From assembly GCA_018991295.1 (NCBI GenBank), contig JAGKSZ010000030.1:1-12467 (forward strand): 12,467 bases of DNA. The letters are read 5' to 3'. Each line of letters begins with the position of its first letter. Within the stretch, counting starts at the first letter, position 1. Under the pieces are notes generated by a model. That model ran no database searches. It saw only the letters and a list, made by a program, of their open reading frames with translations, and was not told where the DNA came from. Made by a program: the position numbers and the translations under genes. Shown here in pieces: positions 7,446 through 12,467 of this stretch. Source of the stretch: Porphyrobacter sp. (lineage in GTDB: Bacteria > Pseudomonadota > Alphaproteobacteria > Sphingomonadales > Sphingomonadaceae).

Positions 7446-7473
7446 GCTTTAGTGGCGGGGGCCAAGGAGTCAA
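7446..7473 (-). promoter_or_regulatory. predicted serC promoter
   Basis: On the minus strand TTGACT (7468-7473) and TAAAGC (7446-7451) are separated by 16 bases, a fair sigma-70-like pair. It predicts transcription starting near 7440 and a leader of roughly 50 nt before the serC ATG. It fits the position of the two leader hairpins. Confidence 0.5.
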
Positions 7474-7487
7474 CGAATAAAGGGGCC

Positions 7488-7504
7488 GGGGCAGGATTTG
7501 CCCC
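7488..7504. other. short perfect hairpin between serC and the glycosyltransferase gene
   Basis: GGGGCA-GGATT-TGCCCC is a six-pair perfect inverted repeat in the gap between the two divergent genes, upstream of the predicted serC -35 box. It could be a protein site or chance. No good promoter for the glycosyltransferase gene was found in 7505-7551. Confidence 0.25.
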
Positions 7505-7565
7505 ACGCCTGTCTTGCATCCTCCCTCTCGCAAAATCTGACGGGCTGGCTTAAGGGGGCCGCGCA

Positions 7566-8750
7566 ATGGACATCTCCGATCTTCGCATTGCCCTGTTCAG
7601 CGGCAACTACAACTACACCCGCGACGGGGCGAACCAGGCGCTCAATCGCCTTGTCGGCTCGTTGCTGGCAAAGGGCGCGAAGGTGCGCGTCTATTCCCCC
7701 AAGGTTGCCCATCCCGATTTCGAGCCGATCGGCGATCTGGTCGGCGTGCCCAATGTGCCGATGCCGGTGAAAGGGCGCGGGGAATACCGGATGCCGACGC
7801 ATCTGGGGGCTGCGGTCAAGCGCGATCTGGAGGCCTTTGCCCCCAATATCGTCCACCTGTCCTCGCCCGATCCCGCCGCCCATGCCGCATTGCGCTGGGC
7901 GCGCGCGCAAGGCCTGCCGGTGCTCGCCAGCGTTCACACCCGCTTCGAGACATATCCGCGCTATTACAACATGGCCTTCCTTGAGCCGCTGATCATCAAG
8001 GGCCTGCGCCGGTTCTACAATCGCTGCGATGCGCTGGTGGCGCCCTCGCAATCGATGATCGACGAATTGCTGGCGATGGGGATGCACAGCCGCATCGGGC
8101 TGTGGAGCCGGGGCGTGGACCGCACGATCTTTTCAGCCGCACGCTGCGATCCCGAATGGCGGCGCAGCCTCGGCCTTGGCGATGATGATGTGGCGATCGT
8201 CTTCCTCGGACGGCTGGTGATGGAAAAGGGCCTCGATGTCTTTGCCGAAACCATCGCGGCGCTGCGCAATCAGGGCACGGCGCACAAGGTGCTGGTAATC
8301 GGCGATGGCCCGGCACGCGGGTGGTTCGAGGCAAATCTGCCGGGCGGGATTTTCGCCGGCTTCAAGACCGGTGAGGCGCTGGGGCAGGCGCTGGCCAGCG
8401 GGGACGTGTTCTTCAACCCCTCGGTCACCGAAACCTTCGGCAATGTCACGCTTGAAGCGATGGCCAGCGGGCTGCCGGTGGTCGCAGCAGGGGCAACCGG
8501 CAGCGCCAGCCTTGTGGCAGACGGCGTGACCGGACGGCTGGTGGCGCCCTCGGGCGACATGAAGAGGGATGCCGCAGCCTTTGCCGCCGCGCTTGCGCCC
8601 TATTGCACCGACCGGCCCTTGCGCGCCGCGCACGGGGCCGCGGGCGAAACGCGGGCGTGCGAATACAGCTGGGAAGCGATCAACGCGGTGGTCGCAGACA
8701 CCTATGTGCAGCTGGTGGAGGAGCGGCGCAGCGGGCGCATCGCCCCCTAA
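7566..8750 (+). CDS. GT4-type glycosyltransferase (glycosyltransferase family 1 fold)
   Basis: The 394-residue cytoplasmic protein has the two-domain GT-B architecture of retaining GT4 enzymes. The N-terminal acceptor domain starts RIALFSGNYNYTRDGANQAL, with the glycine-containing loop expected near the active site, and includes HLSSPDPAAHAALRWAR and SVHTRFETYPRYY. The C-terminal donor domain has FLGRLVMEKGLDVF (Lys221), VIGDGPAR, and the E-x7-E motif ETFGNVTLE (Glu289, Glu297), followed by GLPVVA. It resembles the MgtA/SqdX group that adds sugars to lipid acceptors. Donor and acceptor cannot be read from sequence; a role in glycolipid or envelope sugar synthesis is inference. AAGGGGG seven bases before the ATG supports the start. 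It is divergent from serC and convergent with the next gene, seven bases away. Confidence 0.9.
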   Translation: MDISDLRIALFSGNYNYTRDGANQALNRLVGSLLAKGAKVRVYSPKVAHPDFEPIGDLVGVPNVPMPVKGRGEYRMPTHLGAAVKRDLEAFAPNIVHLSSPDPAAHAALRWARAQGLPVLASVHTRFETYPRYYNMAFLEPLIIKGLRRFYNRCDALVAPSQSMIDELLAMGMHSRIGLWSRGVDRTIFSAARCDPEWRRSLGLGDDDVAIVFLGRLVMEKGLDVFAETIAALRNQGTAHKVLVIGDGPARGWFEANLPGGIFAGFKTGEALGQALASGDVFFNPSVTETFGNVTLEAMASGLPVVAAGATGSASLVADGVTGRLVAPSGDMKRDAAAFAAALAPYCTDRPLRAAHGAAGETRACEYSWEAINAVVADTYVQLVEERRSGRIAP

Positions 8751-8757
8751 ACGGCGC

Positions 8758-9192
8758 TTACCTGAGCACCCCTGCCTGCGCCATGCGGCGGGCATAGAAC
8801 AGCAGGAACAGCGTCACCACCCAGATCGCCACATCGAGCATCGGGGCCTGCATCGCGGCAGGCACATCGAGAATCGCATAATTGCCCAGCGTCGTGCCGA
8901 TCAGCCCGATCATCGCCGCCACCATCGCCGCCACCGCCAAACGCGAGCGCAGCAACAACAGCACCGATCCGGCAAAGGCCCCCCACACCCCCAGCGCCCA
9001 CAGCGCACTGACCCAGGCGGGATAGCTTTCCATGAAGGCGATCTGATCGGGCGTCAGTCCCATCTGGGCGAGCATCCCCAATTTGGTGGTCAGATAGCTG
9101 ATGATGCCCATGCTGTTGAACAGCAGCGTCACCACGCCCACCACCCACAGGTGCCACGGCGCTGCCACCTTGGGCAAACTTGCAGTCGTCAT
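8758..9192 (-). CDS. small four-helix integral membrane protein
   Basis: The 144-residue protein has four likely membrane segments: about residues 13-35 (HLWVVGVVTLLFNSMGIISYL), 58-82, 85-105 and 118-137. The N-terminus APWHLWVVGVVTLLFNSMG and the loop LTPDQIAFMESYPAWVSALWALGVWG recall a family common in sphingomonads and Caulobacter, sometimes loosely labelled 'sugar transporter'. Nothing in it supports transport, and I assign no function. The ATG at 9192 has a purine-rich GGAGGGG a few bases upstream, and a good promoter lies behind it. It is convergent with the glycosyltransferase and downstream of padR on the same strand. Confidence 0.82.
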   Translation of the reverse strand: MTTASLPKVAAPWHLWVVGVVTLLFNSMGIISYLTTKLGMLAQMGLTPDQIAFMESYPAWVSALWALGVWGAFAGSVLLLLRSRLAVAAMVAAMIGLIGTTLGNYAILDVPAAMQAPMLDVAIWVVTLFLLFYARRMAQAGVLR

Positions 9193-9232
9193 GGGTTCCC
9201 CTCCCCCGCCCGTTGCGACCCGGACGAGGGAG

Positions 9233-9261
9233 AGAATATGCCTTTATTGCGCCCGCTGCAA
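9233..9261 (-). promoter_or_regulatory. predicted promoter of the membrane protein gene
   Basis: On the minus strand TTGCAG (9256-9261) and TATTCT (9233-9238) are spaced by exactly 17 bases, about 40 bases before the ATG at 9192. This gives the membrane protein its own transcript, although padR read-through is possible. A short CTGCA-ACGG-TGCAG hairpin at 9256-9269 overlaps the -35 box. Confidence 0.5.
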
Positions 9262-9290
9262 CGGTGCAGAAGGCGGCGCAGAAGGGCCGG

Positions 9291-9965
9291 TCACAGACGC
9301 TCGATGCGCTTGGCCATTTCGTCGATCATGTCGACGATCTGGTTGATGGTTTCCTCGTCAAGCTTGCCCGCCTTGGCGCGGTTCTTGAGCACGCTGCCCA
9401 GATTCCCCATGGCGCGGAACACATCATGTGAGCGGACCGTGGTGGTGCGTTCGCCATGACGGCCGAGACGGCGCAGCAGCGCCTTGACCTCGTCTTGCCG
9501 GTCTTCAAGCTCTGCAAGACCCTGCGCGGTTGCGGCAAAGGGCTTCTTTGCGCCCTCGGCCTCGGCTTCCTGGATAGCGCCTTCATCTTCGAGCAGCTGG
9601 AGCGTCGGGTAGACCGCGCCGGGGCTCGGGGCGTAATCGCCACCGGTCATTTCCTCGATGGCCTTGATAAGTTCATAGCCGTGCGAGGGGTTCTCGGCGA
9701 TCAACGCGAGCAGCGCGAGGCGCAATTCGCCCTGCCCAAACATCCGCCCGCGGCGGCCGCCACGACGGCCACGGAAGCCTTCGCCGCCTTCTTCGCCGTC
9801 TGCTTCACGCCCGCGCGGAAAATCCTCATCGAAGCGCGCGCGCATCTTGAAGGCGGGGCCGCCGAAATTGGCGTTGCCGTTCATCGCCCCATTCATCGCC
9901 ATCGTGGCCATTGCCTCGGCGAGCTTTTCCCAGCCGCCACCGCGGCCATACCGGTTCCAGGTCAT
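9291..9965 (-). CDS. PadR-family transcriptional regulator
   Basis: The 224-residue protein has a long low-complexity N-terminal extension (residues 1-78) with Met/Asn-rich and acidic parts and an RG-rich patch RGRRGGRRGRMF (65-76). A PadR winged helix follows: GELRLALLALIAENPSHGYELIKAIEEMTGG, then SPGAVYPTLQLLEDEGAIQ (about 114-132) and a wing with GAKKPFAATAQGL. A C-terminal helical part (about 150-224) would dimerise. PadR proteins are usually repressors released by small ligands, often acting on their own promoter. Two ATGs are possible, 9971 and 9965. GGAGG lies only two bases before the first and about seven before the second, so 9965 is preferred. It is divergent from rarA, with palindromes between them. 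Confidence 0.88.
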   Translation of the reverse strand: MTWNRYGRGGGWEKLAEAMATMAMNGAMNGNANFGGPAFKMRARFDEDFPRGREADGEEGGEGFRGRRGGRRGRMFGQGELRLALLALIAENPSHGYELIKAIEEMTGGDYAPSPGAVYPTLQLLEDEGAIQEAEAEGAKKPFAATAQGLAELEDRQDEVKALLRRLGRHGERTTTVRSHDVFRAMGNLGSVLKNRAKAGKLDEETINQIVDMIDEMAKRIERL

Positions 9966-9982
9966 GTTCATTCCTCCTCGCC

Positions 9983-10028
9983 TGTATCAGCGATACACCT
10001 AAGATATATCTTAGACCTATCGTTTCAA
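9983..10028 (-). promoter_or_regulatory. padR promoter with two adjacent palindromes (candidate operator)
   Basis: On the minus strand TTGAAA (10023-10028) and TATCTT (10001-10006) are 16 bases apart. The -10 box lies inside a perfect 16-base palindrome CTAAGATATATCTTAG (9999-10014). One base further downstream is a second palindrome, TGTATC-AGC-GATACA (9983-9997). PadR proteins bind short A/T-rich palindromes as dimers, so self-repression is the simplest reading. The same sites lie about 70-100 bases upstream of rarA and could affect it. Confidence 0.6.
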
Positions 10029-10084
10029 GCGGTATGTGCAGCGAAGGTTTCCTTTTCCGCCCGATGGCGTATCACGCCCGACGA

Positions 10085-11413
10085 ATGGCTGACCTGTTCG
10101 GACAAGACGCCCCCGAGGCCCGGCGCGAAGATCAGCGCGGCGATGCGCCGGGCGCGGATGCGCCGCTGCCAGACCGGCTGCGCCCTTCCGCATTGGCCGA
10201 GGTGGTGGGGCAGGAACACCTCACCGGGCCCGACGGCGCGATCGGGCGAATGGTGGCCGCAGGCCGCCTGTCGAGCATGATCCTGTGGGGCCCGCCGGGC
10301 ACGGGCAAGACCAGCATCGCCCGCCTGCTGGCTGACGCGGTGGGGCTGCGCTATGCGGCAATCAGCGCGGTGTTTTCGGGCGTGGCTGACCTCAAGGCCG
10401 CCTTTGCCGAGGCCGAGAAATTCGCCCGCGCCGGCCGCAAGACCTTGCTGTTCGTGGACGAAATCCACCGCTTCAACCGTGCCCAGCAGGATGGCTTCCT
10501 GCCCTTTGTCGAACGCGGCGTGGTGACACTGGTGGGGGCGACCACCGAAAATCCGAGCTTTGCCCTCAACGCCGCGCTCCTTTCCCGTGCGCAGGTGCTG
10601 GTGCTGAACCGGCTGGACGATGGGGCGCTGGCGGCCTTGCTGGCAAAGGCCGAGGCGATGGAAGGCCCCCTGCCCCTTACTCCCGAAGCGCGCGAGGCCC
10701 TCATCGCGCAGGCCGATGGCGACGGGCGCTTTTTGCTGGGGCAGGCCGAAACGCTCTTTGCCGCAGGGCTGACCGAACCGCTCGATCCGGCATCGCTCGG
10801 CCAGTTCCTCCAGCGCCGTGTGGCGGTTTACGACAAGGACCGCGACGGGCATTACAACCTCATCAGCGCGCTGCACAAATCGGTGCGCGGCAGCGATCCG
10901 CAGGCGGCGCTTTACTGGCTGGCACGGATGCTGGTGGCGGGTGAGGAGCCGCTGTTCCTCGCCCGGCGGCTGGTGAGGATGGCGGTGGAGGACATCGGCA
11001 TGGCCGATCCCCACGCGCTTCCGCAATGCATGGCCGCGATGGAGGCCTATCGCTTCCTGGGCAGCCCCGAAGGGGAATTGGCGCTGGTGCAGGCCTGCCT
11101 CTACCTTGCCACAGCCCCCAAATCGAACGCCGCCTATCTTGCGCAGAAGGCCGCATGGAAGGCAGCAAAGGACACTGGCAGCCTCATGCCGCCGATGAAC
11201 ATCGTCAACCCTGCGACCGGCCTGATGGAGAGCCTCGGCTACGGCAAGGGCTACACCTATGACCACGACACGCCCGAGGGCTTTTCTGGCGACAATTACT
11301 GGCCCGAGGGGATGGCGGCGGAGCAGTTTTACACCCCTGTGGAACGCGGGTTCGAGCGCGAGGTGAAGAAGCGGCTCGACTATTGGGACAAGCTCAGAGC
11401 AGAGCGCGGGTGA
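10085..11413 (+). CDS. rarA: replication-associated recombination protein A (AAA+ ATPase)
   Basis: RarA (MgsA, related to eukaryotic WRNIP1) is an ATPase that acts at stalled replication forks with single-strand binding protein. The 442-residue length matches the family. The protein shows Walker A GPPGTGKT (69-76), Walker B LLFVDEIHRF (121-130), sensor 1 GATTENPSF (151-159) and an arginine-finger LLSRAQ (Arg168). The C-terminal MgsA oligomerisation region contains NLISALHKSVRGSDPQAALYWLARML, VEDIGMADPHA, and SNAAYLAQKAAWKAAK. The start MADLFGQ at 10085 is the family-like N-terminus; longer in-frame readings enter the padR promoter. No strong Shine-Dalgarno precedes it. Its stop overlaps the start of the next gene. 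Confidence 0.96.
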   Translation: MADLFGQDAPEARREDQRGDAPGADAPLPDRLRPSALAEVVGQEHLTGPDGAIGRMVAAGRLSSMILWGPPGTGKTSIARLLADAVGLRYAAISAVFSGVADLKAAFAEAEKFARAGRKTLLFVDEIHRFNRAQQDGFLPFVERGVVTLVGATTENPSFALNAALLSRAQVLVLNRLDDGALAALLAKAEAMEGPLPLTPEAREALIAQADGDGRFLLGQAETLFAAGLTEPLDPASLGQFLQRRVAVYDKDRDGHYNLISALHKSVRGSDPQAALYWLARMLVAGEEPLFLARRLVRMAVEDIGMADPHALPQCMAAMEAYRFLGSPEGELALVQACLYLATAPKSNAAYLAQKAAWKAAKDTGSLMPPMNIVNPATGLMESLGYGKGYTYDHDTPEGFSGDNYWPEGMAAEQFYTPVERGFEREVKKRLDYWDKLRAERG

Positions 11414-12294
11414 GCCGCTTCGTGCAATTCCTTGCGGTTGACTGGTCCGGGGCCAGGGGGCCGCGGCAAAAGGGGATCGCCGTGGCGATCGCCCGGGCCG
11501 ATGGCAGCGCGCCTGCCCTGCTCGCCCCGCCCGATCCCAAAGGCTGGGCGCGGGCCGAAGTGCTGGCCTTGCTGAGCGCGCTCAAGGTGCCGACGCTGGT
11601 CGGCCTTGATCTGGGCATATCGCTGCCCCATGCCGATGCGGGGGCCTTCTTCCCCGGCTGGGATGCCTCGCCCGCCGATGCGCGGAAGTTGTGGGCGCTG
11701 ATCGACAGGCTGTGCGAAGCCGATCCCAACCTTGAGGCGGGCGGCTTCCTCGCCCACCGCGAAACCGCCCGCTATTTTCGCCTTGGCGCAGGTGACACGG
11801 GCGACCGCTTCCTGCTCCCCGGCGCCGCCACCCGCGAAGGGCGCTTTCGCATCGCGGAACACGCCCAGCGCGCAAATGGCGTGCGACCGGTGAGCAATTT
11901 CAACCTCGTGGGCGCAGCGCAGGTTGGCAAATCGAGCCTCACAGGGATGCGGATGCTGCACCGCCTGCCCGCGCACCTGCCGGTCTGGCCGATTGATCCG
12001 TTGCCGGAGGAAGGATCGGTCGTGACCGAAATCTACACTGCGATGGCCGCAAGGCGGGGCGGTGTGACGGGAAGCGCCACCAAGCTGCGGACCTACGAAG
12101 ACCTCAACGATGCGCTGGATGCGCTCGGCTCTCCCCCGGTCAGCGGCACGGGCGCGATTGGCGATCATGCCTCGGATGCACTGGTCACCGCCGCATGGCT
12201 GCGGCTCGTGCATCGAACACGCGACCTGTGGCACCCGCCCGCCCTAACCCCGGAGATAGCGCGCACCGAAGGCTGGACTTTCGGCGCGTTTTAG
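11410..12294 (+). CDS. predicted RNase H-fold protein, DUF429-like
   Basis: The 294-residue protein is not one whose function I know. It shows a pattern seen in DUF429-type predicted nucleases with an RNase H fold: a first strand with Asp11 in LAVDWSGARG, a second acidic strand VGLDLGISLP (Asp67), Glu207 in SVVTEIYTA, and a late helix GDHASDALVTAAWLR (Asp252, Asp256). These could form a two-metal site; nuclease activity is inference. VGAAQVGKSS (167-176) matches a Walker A consensus, but no Walker B partner is evident. The chosen GTG at 11410 overlaps the rarA stop as GTGA; a GTG at 11422 is the alternative, and an ATG at 11383 inside rarA is less likely. Its last codons and TAG stop lie in the first unit of a tandem repeat. 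Confidence 0.75.
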   Translation: MSRFVQFLAVDWSGARGPRQKGIAVAIARADGSAPALLAPPDPKGWARAEVLALLSALKVPTLVGLDLGISLPHADAGAFFPGWDASPADARKLWALIDRLCEADPNLEAGGFLAHRETARYFRLGAGDTGDRFLLPGAATREGRFRIAEHAQRANGVRPVSNFNLVGAAQVGKSSLTGMRMLHRLPAHLPVWPIDPLPEEGSVVTEIYTAMAARRGGVTGSATKLRTYEDLNDALDALGSPPVSGTGAIGDHASDALVTAAWLRLVHRTRDLWHPPALTPEIARTEGWTFGAF

Positions 12295-12467
12295 TTGCCC
12301 TACCGGTTGGCCTACGGCCATCTTCGATTCCGCTACTTGAGGGCGTTTTAGTTGCCCTACCGGTTGGCCTGCGGCCATCTTCGATTCCGCTGCTTGAGGG
12401 CGTTTTTGCCGCCCTACCGCTTCGCTACTTGAGGGCGTTTTTGCCGCCCTACCGCTTCGCTACTTGA
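12286..12467. repeat. tandem repeat array, two 57 bp units then two 35 bp units
   Basis: Units start with GCGTTTT at 12286, 12343, 12400 and 12435, giving periods of 57, 57 and 35; the fourth is cut by the window edge after 33 bases. The 57 bp units differ at only two positions. The 35 bp form keeps the first 20 and last 12 bases and replaces the 25 bp centre with CTT. The lost centre contains a small hairpin TGGCC-TRC-GGCCA. Across units, GGGCG...(T/C)GCCC can pair. The first unit overlaps the stop codon of the upstream gene. No gene is seen in 12295-12467. Confidence 0.9.

Noticed and set aside
6145..7452. Plus-strand open frame of 435 codons opposite serC
   Set aside because: It is antisense to serC with no domain, and begins inside a palindromic repeat.
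9911..10084. N-terminal extension of rarA to 9911, 10034 or 10064
   Set aside because: The extra residues lie over the padR start and promoter and do not resemble RarA, whereas MADLFGQ at 10085 does.
12195..12467. Open frame running through the terminal tandem repeats (VALPVGLRPSSIPLLEG units)
   Set aside because: The 57 bp period is a multiple of three, so the frame stays open by arithmetic; the frame shifts register at the 35 bp units, and there is no ribosome site or known repeat protein family.
12286..12467. CRISPR array
   Set aside because: The units are repeated in full without unique spacers, the unit lengths change from 57 to 35, and no cas gene is present.

Overview
This is a GC-rich bacterial chromosomal segment of mostly housekeeping genes. 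The gene families, the serC-serA-hisZ-purA gene order and the repeat types (hairpin repeats whose reading frames spell peptides like PFDKLRANG) suggest an alphaproteobacterium of the order Sphingomonadales, probably the Erythrobacteraceae. That placement is inferred from familiarity with the families, not from a search. No rRNA, tRNA, CRISPR array, insertion sequence or prophage gene is visible.

Left part (about 1-7500, mainly minus strand). Read in the direction of transcription, the genes are serC (phosphoserine aminotransferase), serA (phosphoglycerate dehydrogenase), hisZ (regulatory subunit of ATP phosphoribosyltransferase), then purA (adenylosuccinate synthetase) and a small YkuD-type L,D-transpeptidase lipoprotein. 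serC and serA supply two consecutive steps of serine synthesis. hisZ and purA act in histidine and AMP synthesis. One plus-strand gene, a secreted Cys-rich alpha/beta hydrolase, lies between hisZ and purA. serA is bracketed by two 92-93 bp palindromic repeat elements in mirror orientation. The serC leader carries a good promoter and two small hairpins, the second enclosing the Shine-Dalgarno sequence.

Middle part (7566-9965). A GT4-type glycosyltransferase is divergent from serC and convergent with a small four-helix membrane protein. Upstream of that is a PadR-family repressor with a promoter and operator region made of two adjacent palindromes.

Right part (10085-12467, plus strand). rarA (mgsA), encoding a replication-fork AAA+ ATPase, overlaps by four bases (GTGA) the start of a gene for a predicted RNase H-fold protein that resembles DUF429. 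That second gene ends inside the first unit of a tandem repeat array (57, 57, 35, 35 bp), which runs off the window edge.

The observations most worth following are the mirrored repeats around serA, the serC leader, the rarA-coupled predicted nuclease, and the tandem array that supplies that gene's stop codon. I found no clear defence island or other wholly new system.
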